A stretch of DNA of 64,000 nucleotides, from the NCBI GenBank assembly GCA_046347475.1, contig JAXMGD010000002.1:674121-738120 (forward strand), in the 5' to 3' direction. Position 1 is the first letter of the stretch; each line of letters opens with the position of its first letter. The notes beneath the pieces are model-generated. The model was not told where the DNA came from. It worked only from the letters and a program-made list of their open reading frames with translations, and searched no databases. Of the stretch, positions 46,892 to 55,671 are shown in pieces. Position numbers and translations under genes: made by a program. Source of the stretch: CAMCXE01 sp046347475 (lineage in GTDB: Bacteria > Pseudomonadota > Gammaproteobacteria > Pseudomonadales > Cellvibrionaceae).

Positions 46892-49800
46892 ATGTTAAAC
46901 ACTCTCGGGCTAATCTTTTTCACTTCAATCGCATCCATGCTATTGTCACTGACAGTAGCAGCAGGTGTTATCCAAACCAACGACCCACAGTTTAGCAATT
47001 TAGACCCCAATATAGAGCTACAAAATGCCCTCACTTACTGCTCCCAAGGGGGGCATACCTGCGTTATTCCGGCAGCCAAAACTTATAATATTTCAACCGG
47101 CTTATTTATCTGGGGCAACGCCAATTTAATTGGTGGCGGGCCTGGGGCGGGGATTTTATTCAACCCCAAGGAAGGCGCTGACGCCCTGTTAAATATTGGA
47201 GCGCTTACCCCAAAGCAATATTACGCCGCAATAAGCCATAACATGCCCAGTGATTACACGGCCCTTTGGTGGGACAAGACGACAATGCCGACTCCGGACT
47301 GGCCAAATATCACAACTCCGTACACCAGAATGCGTCAATTTAGCGGGAGAATTTGCGGTTTAATATTTACTATAGACCCGTCTTTTACTCGGGAAGAAAT
47401 TTTAAAACGCAAAAGCACAGAGCTACAGGATCCAACCAAGAAAAATCTCATTTTATATGGGCAGCGCTTAATTTTCTTTTGGCAAGTCGATGGTGCAGAA
47501 ATTTCCAACAACCATTTTTATCTAAATAATGCCATGTATTCGATGTCTGGCTCTGGAAATGACAACAATAATTTGGATTCCCGCTACAAAGGTCGAATTA
47601 GACAGAATATCCGTATTGTCGATAACATCATCGAATCACTCGATTATAAGTGGTCGAGAGTGAATAAAGAGCCGAATGGCAACGAAGGGGTTGATTTAAA
47701 TATATTTAAAGGTGCTTACATAGCTCGCAATACCATAACGGGTTTTAGCGATGATCCAATTGCATTGCATTCAGTTAAAGATGCCATCGTTGAGCAAAAC
47801 CACCTAAGCAGTACTGACGGAAGGATTTATGTATCCAGCAGTCGTTGTGTGGCGTTGCTCTATAACGACTTTTACAGAATGCCCTGGGCTCCCTTCAAAG
47901 TCGTTTCTACAGGCACAATTACCTTCGCGACGGAACAAAGCGATAGCCCACCGGTTCAAATTATTGTACACGGCAATAGCATCACAAGCCCGCCAAAATC
48001 TCGAAACCTTGAAGCCATCATTATGGGGTACGCGGGCCGTGCCGTCACCGTGAGCAACAACACTTTTTACAATGCCATGGCAAAAGATGCCGACAACTGC
48101 TCGGTTGACTGTATTAGTGTTGATTCGCAAGGTAAGTCTGTCATAGATCCTGTAAATGTCGCTGTCAAGTTTCAACCTCAAATCAGCAAATGGCCGCTAG
48201 ACTATTCGCAAGGCTCAGATCACATTTACCGTGCAGATACTGATACGGGAGATTGTTTTAGCAACTCAAGCCTAAATCTTCAAGAGCTCAAATTGCCGCA
48301 AAATCTGAAATTTCTTCCTATTGATGGCGATGGATACGGTGTATACGAACCTTATACAAACAAAGACGGTGTTGTTTATGCGCAATACCCGATTAAGTCT
48401 GTGTTAGTTGAAAATAACAATTTTGCTCCAGGCGGAATCTACACGGCAAGTAGCATTGCGCTTGGTGCAATAGGAAGTTTCAATTCACTATTGGGGTCGC
48501 CAACCAGGATTGACAACTGTGCAACCCTCGAAACGTCTCACCTAGGCAACCACAAATGCAACGCAATAGCGATACAAAGCAATATTGTAAGTACGGTCCC
48601 ATGGGAAACTTGCCAAGCAATCACCTTTGGAAATATGCCAGCCAACGTCCCCAGTGACACTCGAGGAGAGCCCTGCGCCGGCAAACCAATAGGAGAAAGG
48701 CAAAATGCTCTAATCTATGAAGCCGCACATCCTGATTCGGCTTCTTCATGGCAACGAATTTTTTATGAAGAAAATTTTAAGCATAGCTTTGCAAAAAGTG
48801 ACAACACAAAAGTTGACCCCTACACCATTCCTGGTCGCATCGAAGCGGAAAACTTCCACGCAGCCTCACCTAATACGCCAAGCGGTAACTCTAGCGTCGC
48901 CTATAACGCCGCGAGAATGGTTAATCAATACGTAGATATTGCCGATACGCAAGATCTTATAGGCGCCTATGACGTTAAAGCCAATGCTGGTGAATGGCTG
49001 AAATATGATATCCAAGCTCTAGAAGATGGCGTTTACAGTCTTACTCTGCGCACCATGGCCCGCACTCCCGGCTCGAAATTGCACGTAACCATCGATGGCA
49101 TACTCTATGACATCAAAGAGATCGCTGTGCCGAGCATAGGCAATAGTTTTTTTAATGTGGAGGGTGTAAGCGACACCAATAATGTCAAAAACCCCTACAA
49201 CGATATTCGCCTAGACGCACTAAAGCTAACTCGAGGTGAACACACTGTGCATATATATGTCGAAGGTGGGGCCATAAATATTAACTATTTAAAGTTTGAA
49301 ATTTTCAGGAACTGTTCTGTTATACATCCATGTATCAGCGCCTCCTCTCTAGAAGACCGCTTATCTGACGGCGACTCCGCATACTCTGCTAAATTTGCTC
49401 TGGATGGCCGTACCGACACTCGCTGGTCTAGCCAATATTCGGATCCCCAATGGGTACAGTTAGATCTAGGTACAATCGCACCTATTAATAGCGTCACTCT
49501 TATGTGGGAATTGGCATCAGCCAAAGACTACAGTCTTGAAGTCTCTGATGACGGATCTACTTGGAGAACCGTGGCGAGAAGAGCTGGCATGAGCAATGGT
49601 GCACGCACGGATGATTTTCCGGCTCTAACGGAGAGCGCCCGCTATGTACGTATGTTGGGAACAGCCCGCACTACACAATGGGGCTACTCTCTTTATGAAT
49701 TTAAAATAAATAATAATTCCCTCGTCAGTGCATCATCGCTTGAAGATAATTTTGGTGAGAACGACTCTAACTTCGCGGCTAAATTTGCGCGCGATGGCAA

Positions 49801-50110
49801 CCCCCTTACTCGCTGGTCTAGCAAGCCATGGGACCCGCAATGGATACGGGTAGACTTAGGTGCAATTAAGCCTATCAATAGCGTCACTCTTATTTGGGAG
49901 TCAGCTTCAGCCAAAGACTACTCTCTGGAAGTCTCTAATGACGGATCGGCCTGGAGAACTGTAGCCACGAGAACCGGCATGAGCATCGGCGCGCGCACGG
50001 ATGAATTCCCCGCTCTCGCAGAAAACGCTCGCTATGTACGCATGATGGGTACGGCTCGCACTTCGGAGTGGGGATACTCGCTGTTTGAATTTAAAATTAA
50101 TGGCAATTAA
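46892..50110 (+). CDS. Secreted beta-helix protein with a CBM and two discoidin (CBM32-like) domains
   Basis: 1,072 residues; AGGA upstream of the ATG; signal peptide ends near VAA. Residues about 25-620 are a right-handed beta-helix of the pectate-lyase/epimerase kind (IRQNIRIVDNIIESL, GAYIARNTITGFSDDPIALHS, AVTVSNNTFYNA). Residues about 645-800 look like a CBM6/35-type sandwich (IPGRIEAENFHAASPNTPSGN, GEWLKYDIQALEDG). The C-terminus has two near-identical F5/8-type C domains (about 810-940 and 947-1072), each with FALDGRTDTRWSS or FARDGNPLTRWSS and YSLEVS. It probably binds and acts on a plant polysaccharide outside the cell. Substrate unknown. Confidence 0.8.
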   Translation: MLNTLGLIFFTSIASMLLSLTVAAGVIQTNDPQFSNLDPNIELQNALTYCSQGGHTCVIPAAKTYNISTGLFIWGNANLIGGGPGAGILFNPKEGADALLNIGALTPKQYYAAISHNMPSDYTALWWDKTTMPTPDWPNITTPYTRMRQFSGRICGLIFTIDPSFTREEILKRKSTELQDPTKKNLILYGQRLIFFWQVDGAEISNNHFYLNNAMYSMSGSGNDNNNLDSRYKGRIRQNIRIVDNIIESLDYKWSRVNKEPNGNEGVDLNIFKGAYIARNTITGFSDDPIALHSVKDAIVEQNHLSSTDGRIYVSSSRCVALLYNDFYRMPWAPFKVVSTGTITFATEQSDSPPVQIIVHGNSITSPPKSRNLEAIIMGYAGRAVTVSNNTFYNAMAKDADNCSVDCISVDSQGKSVIDPVNVAVKFQPQISKWPLDYSQGSDHIYRADTDTGDCFSNSSLNLQELKLPQNLKFLPIDGDGYGVYEPYTNKDGVVYAQYPIKSVLVENNNFAPGGIYTASSIALGAIGSFNSLLGSPTRIDNCATLETSHLGNHKCNAIAIQSNIVSTVPWETCQAITFGNMPANVPSDTRGEPCAGKPIGERQNALIYEAAHPDSASSWQRIFYEENFKHSFAKSDNTKVDPYTIPGRIEAENFHAASPNTPSGNSSVAYNAARMVNQYVDIADTQDLIGAYDVKANAGEWLKYDIQALEDGVYSLTLRTMARTPGSKLHVTIDGILYDIKEIAVPSIGNSFFNVEGVSDTNNVKNPYNDIRLDALKLTRGEHTVHIYVEGGAININYLKFEIFRNCSVIHPCISASSLEDRLSDGDSAYSAKFALDGRTDTRWSSQYSDPQWVQLDLGTIAPINSVTLMWELASAKDYSLEVSDDGSTWRTVARRAGMSNGARTDDFPALTESARYVRMLGTARTTQWGYSLYEFKINNNSLVSASSLEDNFGENDSNFAAKFARDGNPLTRWSSKPWDPQWIRVDLGAIKPINSVTLIWESASAKDYSLEVSNDGSAWRTVATRTGMSIGARTDEFPALAENARYVRMMGTARTSEWGYSLFEFKINGN
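49339..50107 (+). repeat. Tandem duplication of the discoidin domain
   Basis: Segments 49339-49705 and 49726-50100 are strongly similar at the DNA level (for example ATTAATAGCGTCACTCTTAT in one and its near match ATCAATAGCGTCACTCTTAT in the other). This indicates a recent in-frame duplication. Confidence 0.8.
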
Positions 50111-50553
50111 TTGCTAACCCGTGCCCTTGGCAGAAATCCAAGGGCAATTTTAAGTCTATTTAAAGGAAAAGAAATCGAACGACAAATTAATTAGAAAAAA
50201 GATCGGTCTACCAGCAATCAATTTCAACATATTGATCCGTCTCATTTGCGCATTTAAAGATTTAATAGAATATCCCAATGACCACTATTAGAAGGTCAAT
50301 CCAAAAAATGCGGCGCGAACCAATCAAGCAGGCACCGGCCTAATTGCACAAGGTTAGATAACACTCAACTTTAATCGAAGTGGCACCTTATAACGCAACA
50401 TCTCCTGCTGGGCACGATGCAGTATTTTTATGCAAACTGACCGGGTTTCTATACGCCAACATCCCACCCAAGTGTTAGACCAGGCTCTTAGCTCGGTACA
50501 AACTTATTTTATTTGTAAGGAAGTTTGAATATACGCATAGAGTGTTTCGCACA

Positions 50554-50586
50554 TAAAAAAGGCGCAGAATCTGCGCCTTTTTTAAA
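50554..50586. terminator. Bidirectional terminator
   Basis: AAAAAAGGCGCAG and CTGCGCCTTTTTT flank a three-base loop. It separates the convergent beta-helix and xylanase genes. The rest of the 50111-50553 gap has no feature I can support. Confidence 0.88.
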
Positions 50587-50591
50587 TTACT

Positions 50592-50616
50592 AAAACCCCG
50601 GCATAACCACCGGGGC
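50592..50616 (-). terminator. Terminator of the xylanase gene
   Basis: On the minus strand CCCCGG and CCGGGG flank an eight-base loop and are followed by TTTTAG, just after the xylanase stop codon. Confidence 0.6.
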
Positions 50617-50625
50617 TAAGCACGC

Positions 50626-51753
50626 TTATTTAGCGCGCTCTTCTTTGAGGTAGTTCATCAACCAGGTCATAGCTGGACGTGGGGTGCCATTATCTTGAAT
50701 TAAGCCCGTGCCGGTTCTCCAGGTTCTGCCCACCACATACCCCCAAAGGGTAATACCTTTAACCTTGGGGTGGTTCCAGAAAATGGGGAAGTGCATTTTC
50801 ATGTATTCAAGTTGTTTATTATCGTCAGTGGCTTCTATGTCGTACTCAGAGATGTACAGATCAGGCCCCAGTGCTCCGATACGATCCAACTTATCTTTAA
50901 TTTCCTGCGCAGACCAAACTTTCGGGTCATACAAGCTATGAGCTTGCATACCTAAACCGTCCACGTAACCGGCCTGAATAGCTGGGGTAATAAGCGCGAT
51001 GATTTTGTCGGTATCCCAGGTTAAAAAATTGTAATCGTTGTAGATTAATTCGGCATTCGGGCAATGTTTGCGCGCCAGCCTAAATACATCGGTTACCCAG
51101 GTTGATCCAAACGCTTTAATTGCATATTGGGCGGGTGCGTGGCCGTCGATGGCTTCGTTCAACACATCAATGGCATAAGTATCGGGATAGCGCGCGCAAT
51201 AGTCGCGCATCCATTCTTCAATTTCTTCGCGAATTTCAGCGGCGGAAAGGTTACTTACCCAACTAGGCGCCTGGGCGCCCCACACAAAGTTGTGCGCTTT
51301 AACGGGGATATTATTTTGGCGAGCAAATTGATAAATGCGGTCGAGGGCCGACCAGTTGTATTGATCGCGGGTACCTTCAACAGAACCCCACTTGCCTTCG
51401 TTTTCCGGCGTAATTTGGTTCCAATACTTCATAAAATCTGACCGCACTTGGCCGCCAGTCGTGATGTTGCCGACGAATTTCTTCGCGGCGGCGCCTGAGC
51501 TGCTTGAGCTTGAGCTTGAGCTAGAACTGGAGCTGGAACTGGAACTTGAGCTGCTAGAGCTTGAGCTAGTGCGACCACTGGAGCTGCTGCTGGAGGAGCT
51601 TGATGAGCTAGAACTGGAGCTAGAGCTGGAGGATGAGCTGCTGGAAGAACTGGAGCTTGAACCGCCGCCGGTGCAACCGGCCACCACCAACGCGCAGGTG
51701 ACAACCGTGAACTGAATTGCCGAGGTAAACGGCTTTTTAGTGAGTGTAATCAT
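50626..51753 (-). CDS. GH10 endo-xylanase lipoprotein with polyserine linker
   Basis: 375 residues. Lipobox VVAGC with Cys27 as lipid anchor, then a serine linker (about residues 31-86) broken once by GRT. The GH10 domain begins near AAKKFVG. Acid/base Glu200 sits in DVLNEAID and nucleophile Glu303 in YISEYDIEA; HNFVWGAQAPSW and TLWGY are further GH10 landmarks. The enzyme cleaves beta-1,4-xylan. Lipid anchoring suggests it faces the periplasm or the cell surface. Polyserine linkers are typical of Cellvibrio and Saccharophagus relatives. The linker DNA alternates serine codons, which produces long false frames on the other strand. Confidence 0.94.
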   Translation of the reverse strand: MITLTKKPFTSAIQFTVVTCALVVAGCTGGGSSSSSSSSSSSSSSSSSSSSSSSSSSSSGRTSSSSSSSSSSSSSSSSSSSSSSSSGAAAKKFVGNITTGGQVRSDFMKYWNQITPENEGKWGSVEGTRDQYNWSALDRIYQFARQNNIPVKAHNFVWGAQAPSWVSNLSAAEIREEIEEWMRDYCARYPDTYAIDVLNEAIDGHAPAQYAIKAFGSTWVTDVFRLARKHCPNAELIYNDYNFLTWDTDKIIALITPAIQAGYVDGLGMQAHSLYDPKVWSAQEIKDKLDRIGALGPDLYISEYDIEATDDNKQLEYMKMHFPIFWNHPKVKGITLWGYVVGRTWRTGTGLIQDNGTPRPAMTWLMNYLKEERAK

Positions 51754-52676
51754 AGTTTACTGACCTAATGAGAGGGACCTACCAATCTATCGGCCCGCCC
51801 CACAGAGCAGGTTAATGCGAGCCGATACCCGAGCTGATTTATTGTTTTATGTATACCTTCAAAACCCTGAAGATATTGTCTTACGATAACATCATTATTT
51901 TTTTGATTCTGTGACCCAGCACCGGGGCTAAATTGTGTTCTGGTGCACATAACCCTGATCAATATTTCTGATGGTTAAAATGACTTTAAAAAGTTGCAAT
52001 CCAGTCATTGCAAATTTAACAACCCACACCGTAATAGCGCCAAATAGCTCCACCTATGCAATTGCGCGTTCTTTAAAATGCATCAATTTATCGCTGGATA
52101 TATTCATAACGATTCAGGCTAGGCGAGGAAATATCCATCGAGAACAAAATGGAGAAACCCACAGCGATTAGCAAATGTGTATTTTACCTGGTGTAAATAC
52201 ACCCAAATGCGTTTACTGAAATACTTCGGCAGGAACTGCTGCCTGGCAGTTTTGGTAAAACACTCTTATGCAGATTAAATTCAGAGGGTAATCACCACTC
52301 AAAATGGACTGATTAATTCCAGGCTTTGCTTTTTTTAAAAGTGCCCGCGCACCTCCTTGTAGGTCCAGCGCAGGCTCCATGCCCGCGACAGTTTTGAAAA
52401 AAGTCAACATTGGCACTTAATCAGTAGCGCCTTAGACTCAGCCAAAACCAGCACGCTATTAACCTGGTGACAAAATTGAACGTTCTTATCTATTTTGTCT
52501 TCGCCTCATTAAACCTGCGCCGACACCTGGATCTGCTATTTTTAGCGAGCCTCGCGGCGCCAATAGCCGCCGTTGCGGCATACATCCGGCATTTATTAAC
52601 CCGGCACGAAACGCCAGGTTAATAAGAGTCCAGAGCGCGGTTAGCGGCGTGCAGTCGGAACTGATAGCTGCTGTTC
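51754..52676. other. Intergenic region between the xylanase and nifX-family genes
   Basis: No gene that I can support. The left end must hold the xylanase promoter. GCTGGTTTTGGC-type and AT-rich stretches are present without clear structure. Confidence 0.4.
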
Positions 52677-52692
52677 TGTTACACATACAACA
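52677..52692. promoter_or_regulatory. NifA-type upstream activator site of the nifX-family gene
   Basis: TGTTACACATACAACA fits TGT-N10-ACA and lies about 115 bases upstream of the -12 of the sigma-54-like promoter, close to the spacing seen at the rhodanese operon. Confidence 0.5.
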
Positions 52693-52784
52693 ATTGTTGC
52701 ATTTAAACCAAAGCCGCGTTGAGTAAACACCAGTATCGACACAATAAAATAGGCAAAAAAGCAGCAGAAATACGCAATCGAGTA

Positions 52785-52800
52785 TGGACTATTTTTTGCT
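52785..52800 (+). promoter_or_regulatory. Candidate sigma-54 promoter of the nifX-family gene
   Basis: TGGACTATTTTTTGCT has GG-N10-GC spacing, TGG at -24 and TTGCT at -12. The CAC part of the -24 box is not conserved. The ATG is about 23 bases after the expected transcription start. Confidence 0.5.
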
Positions 52801-52833
52801 CGGCAGTTTTTAAATTTGATTGTGGAGCAGGTT

Positions 52834-53337
52834 ATGACGGCGCACAGCACTTCCTTGCATACAGCGGCAGACGCATTTGCCTCAACAGCCAACGTCAGCA
52901 CACTCACACCACCCGACGCCCATTTAGTTGTCGCTTTTGCATCGATGGAAGGCGATATAGTGGATGAACATTTTGGCTCTGCGCAGGGTTTTTACGTCTA
53001 TGATATTCACCCGGATACCACACGACTATTAGGCTCAATTCAATTCCCCCGCGCCGCCAAAGACGGCAACGAAGATAAATTAAAACCGAAACTCGCCTGG
53101 CTAAGCGGCAGCGACCTAGTTTACTGCGCCTCCATCGGCGGCTCTGCCACACGCCAGCTCATCGCCATGGGTATTACCCCATTAAAAGTAAGCGAGGGGC
53201 CGGATATTAGTGAGATTATCGAATCCATCCAAGCCCAATTAAATGGCAGCATGGAATTTTGGCTGGCAAATATTTTGAAACAAAAACAAAAATCAGCCGG
53301 GGCCGAGCGTTTTACTGCGGATGAAGACTGGGGCTAA
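52834..53337 (+). CDS. nifX: NifX-family iron-molybdenum cofactor carrier
   Basis: 167 residues from the ATG at 52834, which has GGAG six bases upstream. After a 30-residue Ala/Thr-rich lead comes the NifX fold: VAFASMEGDIVDEHFGSAQ, DGNEDKLKPKLAWL, VYCASIGGSATRQLIAMG and PLKVSEGPDISEIIESIQ. NifX binds NifB-cofactor or FeMo-co precursors and passes them between NifB and NifEN. It stands alone here, not beside nifE and nifN, so it may be a NifX paralogue (VnfX- or NafY-like role). Candidate NifA and sigma-54 sites lie upstream. A MITE-like element and intI follow. Confidence 0.85.
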   Translation: MTAHSTSLHTAADAFASTANVSTLTPPDAHLVVAFASMEGDIVDEHFGSAQGFYVYDIHPDTTRLLGSIQFPRAAKDGNEDKLKPKLAWLSGSDLVYCASIGGSATRQLIAMGITPLKVSEGPDISEIIESIQAQLNGSMEFWLANILKQKQKSAGAERFTADEDWG

Positions 53338-53466
53338 ATAAATCCTTGCGCAGTAATTAAGAAATTTCGCTTTTTCAAAATCATCCTGCTCCCCTTTTTT
53401 AGGGTGTGGGCTTGGGTGCAATGTCAGTAAGTTAAGGCTTTTGAGCCATTTCCCGCGCCTTTTCTT

Positions 53467-53665
53467 ACCCTCACCCCAACCCACCCCAAAGGGAGAGGGG
53501 GCTAAAACCAAGCCCTCCAGGTTAGCGCTTACTGTCCCCTCTCCCTTTAGGACGACTGCACGGATACAGGACGCCCCCAAGGACGGGGGAGGTAGAATTT
53601 CATCGGGAATGAAATCGAGGCAGAGTCACGCCAGGAGCGGTTATCGAGAGGGCTAGGGTGAGGGG
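53467..53665. repeat. MITE-like inverted-repeat element of about 200 bp
   Basis: ACCCTCACCCCAACCC at the left end matches the complement of GGGCTAGGGTGAGGGG at the right end at 13 of 16 positions. Inside, AAAGGGAGAGGGGG and CCCCTCTCCCTTTAG (53488-53550) form a second inverted repeat. It carries no protein gene I trust. It sits between the nifX-family gene and intI; the rest of 53338-53841 has no other feature. Confidence 0.55.
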
Positions 53666-53841
53666 ACTGGGCTTAACTTAATGACATTAGGTTGGGGGGT
53701 ATGGGCGAGCCTATAACAACAGGAAAACCCCATCAAATCTGTAACCCAATGGTATTGCCTGCCACCAACCACTCACCCCATCCATCGCAAATAATGATTT
53801 TTACACCAGGTCCAAACCCAAAATTAAATAACCACGTTCAA

Positions 53842-54813
53842 TTACAGCAACGCCAATGGGCTCTTAACCCCACTGGCCCCCTGCCGCAACACATGGGTAT
53901 AAATCTGCGTGGTGGCCACATCGCTATGCCCCAGCTGCTCCTGCACCGTGCGAATATCCGCCCCACTGGCCAACAAATGGGTGGCAAAACTATGCCGCAA
54001 GGTATGGCACCCTACGGGTTTATTAAACTGGCACTGGGTAGCGGCAAAACGCACCGCTTTTTGCAGCCCGCTTTCATCAATATGATGGCGCCGCCACACC
54101 TCACCGGCGGCCATAGGGTCGCGGCTCAAACGCGCCGCACCAAACAGATATTGCCACCCCAGCTCCCTTGGCGCGTTAGGATATTTGCGCCCTAATGCAT
54201 CCGGCAGCCACACACCTGCAAACAGTGGGTTGACCAAATCCTGCTGCAAATACACGCTCATCAATTTAATCTGCTGTTTTAATCCGTCGTGCAGCTGTGG
54301 CGCCAAGGTGACCTGCCGGTGTTTGCCACCCTTGCCGTTCCAAATGCGCAAACAGCCGTAATTAAAATCAATATCCTGCACCCGCAAGCGCACCACCTCC
54401 ATCAACCGCAGCCCGCTGCCATAGGCTAATTGGGCAGGCAATAAAAACCCCTGCGGCATAGCCAACAAAAGCCTGCGAATTTCTTCCTGGGATAAAACCA
54501 CAGGGAGTTTTTTAGGGCGTTGAGAATTTACAAACTGCAAGTTTAACGACAATGGGCGATTGAGAATTTTACTGTAGAGAAACACCAAAGCATTCAGCGC
54601 CAAACGCTGGGTGGCCTGGCTAACATCCCGCTGATTCACCAAATGCGATAAAAACCGCTCTACCTGCTCATCGCCTAAATCCTTCGGATGCTGCTTACCA
54701 TTAAAGAGAATAAAGGCGCGTATCCAATGGATATACGTCTCAATAGTGCGCTTGGCGTAACGCATCACCCGCATTCTGTGGGCTATATCGGTTAAAAATG
54801 GCGACTTACTCAT
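53842..54813 (-). CDS. intI: Integron integrase (IntI family tyrosine recombinase)
   Basis: 323 residues from the ATG at 54813, chosen because AAGGAG lies nine bases upstream; the frame also opens at 54840, but that start lies inside the LexA box. Tyrosine-recombinase residues: Arg in GSGLRLMEVVRL, Lys in GKGGKHRQV, HTLRHSFATHLL, LGHSD and Tyr in TQIYTHV. The extra IntI-specific segment (LFGAARLSRDPMAAGEVWRRHHIDE) that binds the extrahelical bases of attC is present. It recombines attC with attI and with other attC sites. Divergent from the cassette array. Confidence 0.95.
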   Translation of the reverse strand: MSKSPFLTDIAHRMRVMRYAKRTIETYIHWIRAFILFNGKQHPKDLGDEQVERFLSHLVNQRDVSQATQRLALNALVFLYSKILNRPLSLNLQFVNSQRPKKLPVVLSQEEIRRLLLAMPQGFLLPAQLAYGSGLRLMEVVRLRVQDIDFNYGCLRIWNGKGGKHRQVTLAPQLHDGLKQQIKLMSVYLQQDLVNPLFAGVWLPDALGRKYPNAPRELGWQYLFGAARLSRDPMAAGEVWRRHHIDESGLQKAVRFAATQCQFNKPVGCHTLRHSFATHLLASGADIRTVQEQLGHSDVATTQIYTHVLRQGASGVKSPLALL

Positions 54814-54830
54814 CCTGCGGCTCCTTTTAG

Positions 54831-54846
54831 CTGTGTGCATATACAG
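54831..54846. promoter_or_regulatory. LexA (SOS) box controlling intI
   Basis: CTGTGTGCATATACAG is a perfect CTGT-N8-ACAG site, flanked by TA on the intI-distal side as in the enterobacterial consensus. It ends 17 bases before the intI ATG and overlaps a possible -10 (TATATG, minus strand). Confidence 0.85.
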
Positions 54847-54857
54847 TACTTGTACAA

Positions 54858-55167
54858 TCCGTCTAACACAAGTATAAACACCGAAAGTTTCCGTCTAACA
54901 ACGGCAGCTCAGGGTGTCCCTAAGGGCGTATTGCGCCTCGCGCATGCTAGCAGGTAAGCATCCACCAACCTCTGTGTGTTAGACGGAAAGGCCTATTCCC
55001 CTGTTAGACGGATTCAATCCGCCATAACAAAATGTGTGGGGAGGGAGGGGTTTGATACTTCTGCGCTAGGTGGCTGATTTTGCGGGAGAAAGACCCAAAA
55101 TGGCGGCTAGACTGGACGTGTTAGACGGAAAGAAAAATCGTGTTAGACGGATCCATTCCGCCTAATA
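54858..55167. repeat. attI-like region with repeated GTTAGACGGA integrase-type sites
   Basis: GTTAGACGGA, which fits the core GTTRRRY, occurs directly at 54978, 55003, 55120 and 55142, and inverted at 54858 and 54890. The copies at 55003 and 55142 are each followed by an inverted TCCGCC(A)TAA half, making palindromes. The block holding the first two direct copies and its palindrome appears duplicated with a period of about 140 bases. It sits where attI should be, between intI and the first attC. The true recombination point cannot be fixed by eye. Confidence 0.65.
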
Positions 55168-55313
55168 AAACTGTTACGTAGGGCAAGAAATTAAAAGCTA
55201 CAGCTTCGGCTAAATCCAAAAAGCAAAAGCCATCTCTCTGAGGTTTTAGTCGTTTTGGTTTATCTAGCTCGGAAACGTTGTGCCACTGTGTTTAACGTTC
55301 TGAAATATTTCTT

Positions 55314-55586
55314 GTGCCTGCGGTAGTGCAGAGCATCGCAAGTACTTTTAGTTGTGTGCATAAGGCTACATTTTCGCAAAGTCGTAGCTTGTTGCCTCTG
55401 GCATTAAAGCGGTTAAACGCTTACATTGTGGTTTTATTGGTTTGCTTCGGAAGGCTTGGATTTATTGTTGTTTTTTTTTGTTTCTTCCTTTCTGTTTTCT
55501 GCAAACTCATCCAATTAAAGCGGTTACGTAACAAGTCGCTCCAGCATCACTCCGGCGCTTTCGCGCCTGCGTTGGACGGCTTTTAA
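55314..55586 (+). CDS. Cassette 1: short hydrophobic hypothetical protein
   Basis: A GTG-started frame of 90 residues that runs into attC1 and ends there. It has one long hydrophobic stretch (YIVVLLVCFGRLGFIVVFFCFFLSVF) and no recognised domain. No ribosome site is obvious. Similar short hydrophobic frames are common in integron cassettes as I recall them, but this one may be non-coding. Confidence 0.35.
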   Translation: MPAVVQSIASTFSCVHKATFSQSRSLLPLALKRLNAYIVVLLVCFGRLGFIVVFFCFFLSVFCKLIQLKRLRNKSLQHHSGAFAPALDGF

Positions 55587-55664
55587 GTCGCAGTTTTGCG
55601 GCTCGCTGCGCTCACTGTGCCGCAAAACTACAACTTAAAATCCGCCGCTGAACTCGGCGTTAGC
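55529..55664 (+). repeat. attC1
   Basis: Runs from TAACAAGTCGC to GGCGTTAGC, about 136 bases. The inner arms TTTTAAGTCGCAGTTTTGCGG and their complement pair. Same subfamily as attC2, attC5 and attC8. Confidence 0.85.
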
Positions 55665-55671
55665 AATCATT

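Noticed and set aside
51392..51715. Long Leu-Glu and Ala-Pro repeat frames opposite the xylanase linker
   Set aside because: They are mirror images of the polyserine codons in the GH10 gene; no ribosome site or domain.
53293..53580. Minus-strand frame rich in PSP and GEG next to the nifX-family gene
   Set aside because: It is produced by the inverted-repeat element (CCCTCACCCC and CTCTCCC stretches) rather than by a gene.
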